Source of the DNA: Apostichopus japonicus
Taxonomy: Eukaryota > Echinodermata > Holothuroidea > Aspidochirotida > Stichopodidae
Assembly: GCF_037975245.1 (NCBI RefSeq)
Contig: NC_092579.1
Span: 20,592,666-20,656,665 of the forward strand
DNA: 64,000 nt
Reading direction: 5' to 3'
The position numbers were made by a program, and so were the translations under genes. Positions 47,045 to 58,500 of this stretch are shown here, in pieces (position 1 is the first letter of the stretch; each line of letters starts with the position of its first letter). The notes below the pieces were generated by a model. That model saw nothing but the letters and a program-made list of their open reading frames with translations, had not been told where the DNA came from and did no database searches.

Positions 47045-47136
47045 CCACCTGCTCCATGTGTGGAGATGTCATTACTTGGTGCCAAGAGCAGCTAGACTTC
47101 ATTCCAGGCAGCCTGTGTTGTTCATGTTGGTGGAAG
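47045..47136 (+). other. orphan exon candidate, cysteine-rich
   Basis: A strong pyrimidine tract and CATCACCAG (ends 47044) precede, and GGAAG|GTAAAC follows. The open frame reads CSMCGDVITWC then LCCSCWWK, a C-x2-C...C-C-x2-C arrangement that could bind zinc. I do not recognise the protein. It could be a 5' exon of the TCF20-like gene, part of an unrelated gene, or chance. Confidence 0.25.
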
Positions 47137-50100
47137 GTAAACTGACAGTAATTTATGGCTCTATTCTTTCAGGGTATCTCTACAGTAGGTATATATAGTA
47201 GACATACTTTCGTGGACAACAGGGCCAGGTAGATATAAGCTCTATAGATGGATGATGGTTTATACTGTACAGTGTAACTAGTACAGGATTGTGTTGATCA
47301 TTGAACTGCTGTGTGCTCATGTAACATGAAAACATATTGCATGTGATGTGTATATCATTGCCGCTATAGCTCTGTGATGTACCTCCATAGTGTATTATGA
47401 AATTACATTATTTGACAACAGGGAAAGAGGCACAGTATGGTATGCTCTACACTCTATCGTATTTGATGCTGTACTGTATGCATCTATATATTCAGTATTC
47501 TGTATGTATGGTAGTACTTTCTGGTACTGTTTATACTTCAGGGTATGGTTTATATACTGTTACCTCCATAGAATATACTGTATCCTGTATGGACAGTCCA
47601 AGGAAGACCATATCTTCTATGATCATGACAGTATTGTTTTGATCATGACAAATATATATTCCATATTATGACAATATTTCCACATCGTCTATGGGCATGA
47701 TAAGTTTACAAGCTTTGTGCAACATACTTCCATACACCAAGGGTCCATACAGTACACCTCAGAGACATCCCTGGGAAGAAATATGGTGTCCTAGATATGT
47801 TCAAACATGATATCAAGATTGTAGAGAAGACAGGTTAAATTCTTTCATGTTGTCATGTGGTTGTGTATCTCGACCAATGCTTGCATGTATACAGTAAATA
47901 CATGTTTGAACAATACCGTATGTAGGTTGTACACATTGTTATCAGTTTTGCTGTACAAACAGCAAAGCCAGTGGAAGTAATGAGGATTGTTGTCCTATTA
48001 TTGAGTCAGACTTTGTTGATTCGTGTACAGTTAAACGGTCTGCAACATGAACTTTGTAGGTTGAATGCTGAAAAGTAAAATGTTACATGATTTTCTTGTG
48101 TAGTAACCAGGTTAAAATCTTGTACTTACAGCAAAACCAATCATTGCTGGAGTTTCCAGACCACCTCAAAGTTTAAGCAGTTATTTACATGATATTTAAA
48201 CTACTACAGTTATATTGATTTTTGCCAAACCATGCAGTATTCTACTTAAATTTGAGTTTTTCACCTGTAAAATCCAGGCATGCTAAAACTTCCAAGGTGG
48301 TCTGGAATCTCCTGCAAAGATACACTGCTGTGCTTTATGTACAGTACACAATTTTATGGCTTAACAAATTGTATCTCCATCCTAACAACTTCCTGTTAAA
48401 CGCCATGTACAGTACGACCCTTCTCTTCGGAATGTTGGTCTAGTAAATCCTACCTTAGGATTACTCCAGCTAGGGTTCTAAGGACTGTTAATCTCATGGC
48501 ATTCACTAGTGGGCATGGTACTATACTTGAAGATCAACTCAGCTACCATTATAAGTACTGTAGAAACAAAAAATAATAAAAACAAATTCTTTACAATTCT
48601 ACTGGCATCAAGGCCATTCAGAAAAGAATAGTAGCCATGCATGACCTTCTCCTTCAGCCTTCATAAAAAAGTGTTTGTGAGTTATTGTACATCAGAGGGA
48701 TGCTATATTCAGACATAGTAAGCATTTTACCTGGTTCCATATTGATGTTGTACACACTACAGTGTTACAGTACTGTGTTACTAGTAGACTGGTCCATAAA
48801 AGTGACTTTCATCAGGTTTCCAAGTAGCAGTTTTCCAAAAGTGAAAGTTATTCACGTCATGAACAGTGATGAAATTAATCCCAGGCTTGTAATAGATCAT
48901 TAAGTGTTAACAACTTCTTAGTTTATGCCAACTAGTTAAAAGTTAGTTTTGTGATTTAATGCATTTGATTGGATATAAGGTTTAGACATCACTTTGTAAA
49001 CCACAGTGAAATGCATTCATGTTGCGGCGAATGAGGAAAATATTAAACGTTCAAAATCACCACTGATACTGTAGGTCTAAATGATAAAGAATATTTCACA
49101 AAAGTTTGATACATTTGTTACTTGTCATTCTATTTTTCTTACGTTATTATGCTAAATTGTATTTATGGGATCAGTGACTTTCCTGATACCGTTCTGCATT
49201 ATTATATAAGAACGTTAATTAAAACGATTGTAGTCTAATTTAGGCTGAAAGCCTGAAACACTACCAAACAGACTTAGCTATCCGCTCATAACAGCTTCTC
49301 AGTAATAAAATGAATAGAAGTTATTTGACATAGTGGCATTCAGAGAATACTGTAGAAAGACACTCATTATTGTTTTAACACCAATGATCGGATTTGTAGT
49401 TTGAATTGACAAAATGGTAAAAATGACTACAATTTTCGTTTCCACAATTGTTGCTTGTAAAAGTCAATAACACGCTGTGTGTGTCTAACCTTACTTTCTT
49501 GTGTCATACATCACAAGCTACAGAAAGGAAAGTTTCTGCCAGGAATTCTTGTAATAATGACAAAGCCATGCAATTAATTTTTTGTGGTCTCCTCTTCTTA
49601 CAAGGTATAAAATGGACATCAATTGGTAAATGGTAATGTGTCTTCACTTTTCACACTATCCTTGGGAAACCACAAAAAAAAAAAAAAATGGTGGAAAGTG
49701 TGTAGAGAGTCAATAAGACCTTAATATTCATACTGTAGTCTTCCTATGCTCTTGGCTGTAAAAAACTAATTCTATTTGAGTTCTTTGCTCTCTGTCTGTG
49801 GTTCAGCTCAACAGCTGCTTCTCAAGGACCTTTTGCTATCTTCTCCCAACAGAAGCTGGAGACTTCCCTTGCAGGCCTCTGTTGCTTGTGCATTATTTCC
49901 TAGCACAAACCCTTTTCTACCTAGAGAGACTGCATGTAATTATCTCCAGTGAGCAGCCATCTGCACAGACCATCATAATTGCATCCTCTTCTTGAACTTC
50001 AATCTACTCCCCCCTGTTTTTTTTTTTTCTTTCTTTCTTTTCTTTGCTTCTTCTGAAGAGGACGGAATATCTCTCTCGCTTTCTGTTTTCCTCTCAGCCT

Positions 50101-51822
50101 GTATGCCAAGGGATGCTCAGTGCTTTCAGCTTAACTATTAGAGTAGCCTAGTATATAGCTTATAAAGAGATGTCAAAGCTCTAGGATAAATGGCAAGGCT
50201 GAGATGGTGTGTAATTTACATGAGTCTGTGAGGTCCTTGCTGTCATAGTGAAATGATGTCATTTTGGCTTGTTGGTCTTTTACCAGGGTGTGTACACTGT
50301 ACTCTAATATGCTAGGGAAACGCTTTATGCTGGAAGAAGATGGCATACCATATTTCCCTCAAAGTTGTAACTGATGTCGTGATAACAGTGATGGCTGTGT
50401 GTGTACAGTGTGTGTCTCATGAGCCTATATGTTTGTTTGGCTTTAATTAAAAAAATTAAAGCGAAATGGACTCACATTCTTTTTGTTTTTAAATTTTGTG
50501 AGACATTGCCACATGTACAGTAGTGTATCAAATATACACTGTAGAATCCTTATCCTGTGCAAAAATATTAGCCTCAGGTCCATAGTACAGTGTAGTGGTT
50601 GCCATAGTAATATGATTTGGTAATGCTGAATATATGCATCTCATTAAGGTGGCATACTATATGTTCAAAGATTGTTCTTCTGCAGGTTATCAATTGTAGC
50701 TGATGTACAGTATACAGTAGTACAAAACACTTTCCCTGAGCTTATACTCAAGGCTGTTTAAAACTTGGGATGGTTGCAACTTGTTACAGCTCTATTTAAT
50801 ATTTGAGCTCAGCTAATGACCTGTAAGCTAAGTTCTACTATAGTATGCACTCCTTCATGCTCTGGGTACTACCAGGGAGGGAGGTGCTGATTAGATAGCA
50901 GTTCACTGGTACTTACTGTGTGGTAGGCCTACTACTGTCCTATACATACATTTGCTACAGTACTACTGTATGCTGCTTCACTAAGTACTGTGTGTACCAT
51001 CTATACTGCTGTAATAGATGGACGTGCTACTGTATGTGCAGTTGTGGGCTAGCACTGTACAGTATGTTACTGTGTGCTACTGTACAGTACCTTTGCCACA
51101 GCCCAGATCTTACGGCAACAACAACTTAGAAATACTGTGTGATCCATGAACGAAGAAGAAATTAAAATTAATCCATACCTGTTTGCATCATTCAAATTCT
51201 ACAACATGTATGTGAAACAGACTGTCATTAATTATAGATAAACCCTGATTAAAGGTCGACTCTGCATGTGCTACAGTTTCTTGCCAGAAAGCCGCAGTAT
51301 CCTTGCGGTCGTCCCACGGGACAGCCAGTCTATTTACAGTACTAAAAGCATCCACTCCATCGTATTCATACCAACCGATGTTGATTAGAACAGTGTTGGA
51401 CAAGATTTCTTTTCAGCTTGGATAATTTAAAAAGGAAGTCTTTCTTGATTGACATACTGTACTACCAAGAAACCTTGCATTAAAATGCAGCAACTTTTTT
51501 TTGCGATGATTATGATAAATCTACTATATCACTTATAAATTCCATGATAGTGTTGTTCACTAGTGGAGCTTCATGACCAGTAGGTTAATATTCTACTTCC
51601 ATGGAGTAAAAAATATACAGTTTTGTTATGTTTGTCACTGTTCAGCAGAGCTCTTCAAAGAGCTCTTGTCCTTAAATCAGATGTGTGGTTGAAATTTGCT
51701 CATATTTTGAAAAGCATATCAGTAGAAAGTCTGTAACATTGTCATGAAGAATAATGAATACTCTGATTTCTGATACATTTTGGGTTTTTTTTAGAGAATT
51801 TTGTTTCTTCATTTCTCACCAG

Positions 51823-51874
51823 AATGATGTGACAGAAAAATGATGACCTGAACTTGACATTCCTTTCGACTGCC
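51823..51874 (+). promoter_or_regulatory. 5' leader of the TCF20-like gene with two minimal uORFs
   Basis: The leader follows a likely acceptor (TTTCTCACCAG ending at 51822). It contains ATGATGTGA (51824-51832) and ATGATGACCTGA (51840-51851). Both start with a double ATG and stop within two or three codons, 23 bases before the main ATG. The in-frame TGA at 51830 excludes a longer N-terminus. Confidence 0.6.
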
Positions 51875-54800
51875 ATGGATCCAACCAGCCACGCATTCAG
51901 TCGCCACTTGGCATGCATGGCGGGGCATGCTTACCCGCATGCCACACCATCCCAGCAGCAGGTCGCTGATTCTCTGGGTATGATGGCAGATAACCCTAAG
52001 ATGGGTCCCATGATGCGGGCCCTCACTGAGGACGATTCTCTGATGGCCCAGCCCCAGATGGCAGCGCAAGGAACCTACCCTCAGAACAGCTACCCGAGCA
52101 GTCATCAGTACCATAATCATCCGTTCAGTCCCGGTAGGACTCCGCAAAACCTTCCTTTCTATCAGCCCAGTCATTTGAACAGCACAGCTTCCGCTGACTA
52201 CACAACCAGTGCATTACAAAGTCCTGGTTATGGAATCAGTCCTGGCTTTGGGCACTACCAAAGACAGATCCCTACGCCTAGTCCCGTAATGGGGGGAGGT
52301 ATCGGGAGCCCCAACGGTCATCACGGCGCCTCTTATCCCAGATCGGCCAGTGCTGGCCCGACCATTCCATCTCCAGTAATGATGCAAGGGAGCAGTGTGT
52401 ACTCCAACAGTCACGCCTCGCCGGCGAACAACATGTACGGGCACGGATTGCAGACCAGCTCCTCGCAGATGTCGCATAGTTCACCGCTACCTTCACGGAA
52501 CATGAGATCACCAGCGGCATTACACAGTCCCAAGAGTCTGCCTACCTCATCGCCGATACCCTTCACATGCAGTAGCCCGTCATCTGTGAACAGCGTAGCC
52601 TATGGTCAGTCCATGCCACCGCAGGCAGTCAGTGAGAGGCAGCAAAATGTATATTCAACATCAAAGTCTCCCGGAGTAAATCGAACGTTTCAGTATTCAC
52701 CTTACAACAACAATCAGGGTATGAACCCCCAGCACTCTATGCCGCCAATGTCCAGGAACAGACCGCCCGATCTGGTAGACCAGAGGGTCAAGTCCCCACC
52801 TTACGTCGAACTTGTGCATTCAAAGTCTCCGCCTCCGTTAGCCAAGCAGTCCAAGGTGGAGTCGGCGCCCCCGCCACCACCACAGAACTGTAACATCGCC
52901 GACAAAGATAGGAGGATACCGAACAAACAGGAAGGTGTCAAAAAAGATAAAGGATCACTGCCAAAGCTTGAAGAAATGGTGGCAGTCCTGGGAGAGCCAA
53001 TCATGAAAGAGAACCATCCAAAACAACATCCATCCTCAGAGTCTGTGCAGGGCATCAAAGAACAATTTAGCCAGTACGAAAATAGGCTCGCCGAAGGGCG
53101 TCTGCCAGATTCGAGTATTCAAAAAGTAGAAGCCAGTATTGTAACTAAAGCGCACGATAGTGTTGTGAAAGGCTGTCGGATATTAGAGGCATACGACCAG
53201 CAGAGAGCCACAGCAAGATCTATCAATCATTCCAGTAAAAACCCTGCTGCTACTGTCGAGGCGGATGGCAACACCGTTGCGTCCGTCAGGCAAGAAGAAG
53301 TCGTGGCGGTGGGAAACGAGCAAAGCCGCCGAGCAGAAGGAGTCTTAATGAACGGCGTAAAGAGCCAAGAGTTAAGCACCAGCAGCAGAAGCAGAAACAG
53401 CAGCAGCAACAACAACCAAATGAATTCCTACAGAGATACATTGCAAGACAGTAGTCACAAGGTACCTATAAAGGAAAAACATATCACTGCAGAAAACAAA
53501 ACAAACAGTTCTTCTTCTGGTTGTAAAGTACATGGAAGAACTATTGTCAGCACAGATAGGATCAAGGAATTAGATCATCAAAGTGAACCTCGGTCCAAGG
53601 ATGAGGCTGTCAAAAGAGAGGCATTATCCATGGAAGGGAAGAAGGAAAGTGACGAAGATGTAGAGATTAATCCCAATGAGAATGTACAAAATGTCCTCGA
53701 GATCCACAAGGCTCACAAAGATGAACCGAAAAGTGGAAGCGAGATCAAAACTCCATCTGAAGAGACTGTAGCTAAGAAAGATGTGAAAGGTATCGTAACG
53801 TTGATTCCCAACCCGGCGGAAGGGGAAATTGGGCCAGTAGACAGAGAGATGACGGCAAAAGAATCGTTTCCGAAAGTGAAGCAAGAACAGAGAGAGGTGG
53901 AACAAGACAGGAAAAACGGACCACAGAACAAAAACAAGCCAGTTATCACCACGGGAAACGGGCATCACATCCCTGAGGATGGACACCTGAATCCTAGTCG
54001 AAACTGTCAGGTCAGGCTGAATAATGTGCTTCATACAAGTGATAATGAAAAGAAAATAGCAGATAAACTGTTACAGACAAGGACTAGTCACAGCACTGCT
54101 GACTGTAATAAGTTGGAGTCTGTCTCAAAAGGATCAGGTCAGGATTCTTCGAGTGTTAATTTACAGCCAGCACCACCAATTTGTGGGGAAGTTGTTCCAA
54201 AGGTGGAGAAGGACTTGGCAACAAGGACTGCGGTCGGTCAGTCACAGACATGTTCGACCCCGGAGTTGAAACCATGTGTGGTTGTTGAGACTGTCCCTGC
54301 CATCACCACTGTAGCTAGTAAGAATAAAGGCGTGGTGGGACTGGACGTTCCGCCGGTGCAAAATAACGATGTTGACTTGAAAAGTGGGAATGCAAAGTTA
54401 AACAGGACTGCATTAGTTACCACACAAGTCCCACATGTGAAAAAGGAAAATGTTGATAAAGAGGAAGAACCAGGCCAGATTGTGTCGGAACAACCACTGA
54501 GAACTGGAGTGAACACTGCTGGACAAAAGGAGAGGGTGCCTAGTCCAATTAATGCAAACACCCAAGGTCCATTGTTTTTAATAGCCAAGGAAGAATCCCA
54601 ATTAAAGTTTAATGAGGCTTCCGTCGTCATCACTCCCCTGAGACTGCCGGGGCCTAACATGCTCTCAAACCTCAAGAGGAAAAGGCCAATCGAAGAGATG
54701 CCAACGGGGGACCAGTCAACCCTGCCTTTGAAAAAGCGAAAAGGTAGGCCTCCTGGCAGCAAATCCAAATCCAAAAAAGATAGTTTATCCAAACATGGCA

Positions 54801-55597
54801 AGAAGAAAGGAAACAAGCAGCTTGCCAGCCTAGATGTCGAAGAACAGCAGGCGTTACGAAAGTTTAAGCATCTGCAACAAGCGAAGAAGTCCAAACAGAG
54901 CGACAGCCCAAGTCGTGGGCCCACAATAAACGTCAGGGGTAGTCTAGATAACGTCTTAGCGTCGGAGGTTATCAATTCCGACAGCGGTCCTTCCAAGTAC
55001 AGGAGGGCTCCTCGGATGCTCGGCATTCCCAGTTCGGTGACTTCAAAAGGACCCACTGCCAATCCTTCCACCATTACGGTTCACCCTCGTGGAAAGTGGC
55101 GATGCGCGTTCTGCGGTAAGCGTTCTTTCTACGGTCCGTTAGGTGACCTCTTCGGTCCGTATTATCCCACTGGATTCCATTTCGAACAGGTTCAGAGTGC
55201 ACACGATATGAAGAAGGACCACAGTACTCCAAGCTATTCATTGTCTTCTAACGTACCTCCACACAGGAAGATGCCTTCAAAAAATGAACATGCCAAAGGC
55301 AACCAAAAACCTCTCAAAACTTACCCGGGCAAAACTAAAAATGGCCCCACATTTCTAAGCTCCAGCCCACCTCCATCAAACGTTAAAGTTGTGAGAGTGT
55401 TTCCTGTTCAAGGACAAAAGCATGACGAAAGCGGTACATCTGGAATGACATCTCCAAAGGACCGAGCCATGGAGAAAGAGATGGAGAGAGACGAGGTCTG
55501 GGTCCATGAAGACTGTCTCATCTGGTCCCAGGGGGTGTTTGCCATAGGTGAGACCCTCTATGGACTTCACGCAGCGGTCAAAGAAGCCACACTGGTG
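51875..55597 (+). CDS. TCF20: TCF20-like exon 1 (large coding exon)
   Basis: Carries 1241 codons; donor GTG|GTAAGT at 55598, phase 0. Almost the whole protein in one exon is also the gene structure of vertebrate TCF20 and RAI1, which supports the assignment. The reading frame runs past the donor to a stop at 55688, but the ePHD continues only after splicing. Confidence 0.93.
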
Positions 55598-58500
55598 GTA
55601 AGTTGCGATGCTTCTCTTACTATCTATCCTGTTATTGCACATGTTGATGAGACCAGCTGCCTTAAAACTTTTGTCACTTTTTGCCACTAATTTTTGGACT
55701 TACTATAATGGTTATTAATATCAGAAATGACGTTGCCATGGATACTCCACAGATGTCGTTACCATTCATTCAAGTAATTTCCTGCTTTTAAGTGAAGGTT
55801 ACAGTACCTTCGTAAACTTAAGATTGCTACTTTATAGATACAACCAGAATAAATCATATTAAAAAAAGCTGTTAACCTCATCACTGGGTTAAATTCTCCT
55901 GGTAGGGTTCTATTCACTGATTTGATGCAATTTTTGGCGATGTTTTTTCTCGATATGTATGCATCGATTGTAAATCTTGTTTGCTACATTAGTTAGTGTA
56001 CATGCACCTAATGTGCAGCAGCAGCACAGTATACTGAAGAAGGTTCTCTGCCTAACTTTTTCCATGTTTAACTCCTTACTCAGTGATAAAATCATCACAA
56101 GCCTTTCGTGACTCACCTGTACTGTACAGTACATTAGTTGTGTGTTGTGACACTGTGTACTGTATTATGTTGTGACACATACATTTTTCAATATCAGTAT
56201 TCCCAAACCAGTGTGCAATGTGCAAGCTGTTTAAATTGAAGGATGACATGTTTCAGTGAGAAATAAATAGTTTGGGAGGATGGCAGTGAAAGAATCTGTG
56301 GACCCATACACGACTGTTTTTGGTATTGCTGGCTTTTAGGAGGCCCCACTGACTGACTGTCTCTTACAAGCGTACATATTGTTAACTTTGGTGTACAGTG
56401 GTGTGACAGAATGTTTCATTAATTAGTTTCATTGTTCTATAATCCTATTTTTTTGTGTATAGTCTATGTCCAATAGAATTTGTCATTTTGATACTTGGAA
56501 TGTCCATGGAAGTTATTCTTAATTTCAAATTATCTGATGATCCATTCCCAGTCCATTGTTTGATCCATTTCCAGTCAATTGTTTGGGAACAACTTAAGAT
56601 GTGACCACAAGGCATTCTATCTTATCAGAGAAACAAGTTAAAACAAATCTATAATCATCACTAATATCGATTTTAAGAATTTCCTTATTTTAAGTGTCCT
56701 ATGTGTGCTCTCTGTCCAATTATTTCCAAAAATGAGCTATGAATGACGGTCAAGTTAAAGAGTTATGGATAATTGAACAATTTTTCAGTGAAAGTAAAAT
56801 TGATTTTGAAAACAGTGATGAGCGAGTTCATAAAGCAGGGTAATAACACTGATAGTAGTGATCCTTGGGGTCTTACTAGCATATGGTGGCCATAGGGATT
56901 AACTGTAACTAGTATATTAAAGTTTCTGAAGGTCACTGTAGGTCACTGTATGTTTTCATGCAGAGATTATTTAAACAAGGAGAGTCTGAATTTTTGACAG
57001 GCAGGAGGTAAAAATCTCCAGTGCGGAGGAGCGCTTGTCAACATCTCCTCCTCCTGTGTGAAGAGTTGTTGCCATTTTGCATGCAAGGATGAGCTAGAAG
57101 CCACCCTTGGCTGTATACTAGGCCATTCCTACTCTAAGTGTTATTTTCGTCTAGGGTATTAGATCACTGGTTTACCTAACCTCTGTCCTTGAAGTACATT
57201 ACCATGCTATATACACACTACCAAGGCACAGGGTAATAAACACTGTCCCTTATGACATCCATGTACTTGCCAGTATTTCATCTGCATTTAGCTGTCCATG
57301 TACTTTACAGTATTTCATCTATCTTAGCTGTCCATGTACTTAACATTATTTCATCTATCTTAGCTGTCCATGTACTTTACAGTATTTCATCTGTATTAGC
57401 TGTCCATGTACTTGCCAGTATTTCATCTGCCTTTAGCTGTCCATATACTTAACAGTATTTCATCTATCTTAGCTGTCTCCATGAATCTTGCCCTCTCCAT
57501 CTACCTATTACCCAGATGTCTTTGTAGATAAATAAAGAATTCTGCAAACTTGTGATTAAGATTGCCACTTACCAGCCTAGAAGTGTCAAAGTCTGCCAAA
57601 CCATTTGGTTTTTTTCCCTATATAAATACATTTGTGGTTATTCATGGTAATGGTAACATGGTAAAATTACAGCTTTCCAGGGTTACTGGTTATTTCTGTG
57701 TTTAATTAATTAACTCAGTTGATAAAGGCTCTTCTAGAAATTTTCCATTTTTTATGAGGTCCTACATCTTTATTTTTTTTAATCTAAATTTTCTGATTTT
57801 CTTTTGTTTAGGAGTGTACTCGCTGCCAAGATAAAGGAGCCACCCTAGGCTGTAGGACTAAGGGATGTAAGAAAGCCTTCCACTACCTCTGTGCAATTGA
57901 AGTTGGTAAGTGAAGTTTGATCACCGGTGGTCCTAAAATAACCATCTTACAAATTGGGTGATGCTTGATGTTTTGCAGAATCCCTTGTGTGGATGTAATG
58001 CACGTACTTTCCCTTAGAGGCTACAAATAAGCAATTATCTACCCCTTCCTCCCATCCCCTCCCCCCCCCCACAGTAGCCAAACTGTTCAGAGATGTACTA
58101 CCTATTTAAAAACAAAATCATCCTCATTATCATCCTCTTAGAAAGATATTAAATCAAGGAAACCAACTCTATTTTTGCTGCAGTTGATGTTTGCATTTTC
58201 TTTTATTTATTAATTTTTTTTAACCAACCATACCACCCAAATAATCTCTGACCAAGTGAGTACCCATAACAGAGAAACAAACTGCCACAGAAGAAAAAGA
58301 AAGTAAAGTGGTTTTCCTATAGTGATGATAATCAGACGACAGTAAAGTAAGAGAGAGAGATAGTTAAGGGCAGCATTTTGGTTTCACTTTTAAAATTATA
58401 GTATTAGCAGGCACTGACCATCTGCTATGCGGTTTCAGTCGGGCTACGTCAAAGGTGATTTATCACCGGGTTGATATTTACCCTGAACTAGAATTGTTAA

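Larger units (their letters stand above)
24200..51100. other. intergenic zone enriched in TACTGTA/TACAGTA words
   Basis: This 27-kb stretch has no recognisable host gene. Its non-transposon DNA is studded with TACTGTAC, GTACAGTA and longer self-complementary forms (for example near 28050, 28361, 34350, 34890, 51055). The words are rare in the first 20 kb. Other contents are listed as separate features. Part of it may be 5' intron or promoter of the TCF20-like gene. Confidence 0.55.
55598..57811 (+). other. TCF20-like intron 1
   Basis: Holds a possible alternative terminal exon (57001-57162) and a 36-bp minisatellite (about 57255-57475). The rest shows nothing recognisable. Confidence 0.75.

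Noticed and set aside
47390-47671. Two overlapping + strand ORFs rich in Tyr/Leu/Cys
   Set aside because: They read through a TACTGTA-rich repeat-like stretch; the composition follows the repeated words rather than a protein.
54238-55074. 278-codon ORF on the minus strand
   Set aside because: It lies antisense inside the large TCF20-like exon and has no recognisable domain; it is a shadow of a real coding region.
55598-55690. Read-through of the large TCF20-like exon to the stop at 55688
   Set aside because: The GTG|GTAAGT donor at 55598 and the perfect continuation of the ePHD in the exon at 57812 show that splicing is the main form. Intron retention would truncate the ePHD.
57252-57452. 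66-codon ORF with repeated LAVHVLYSISSI words
   Set aside because: It is a translation of the 36-bp minisatellite.
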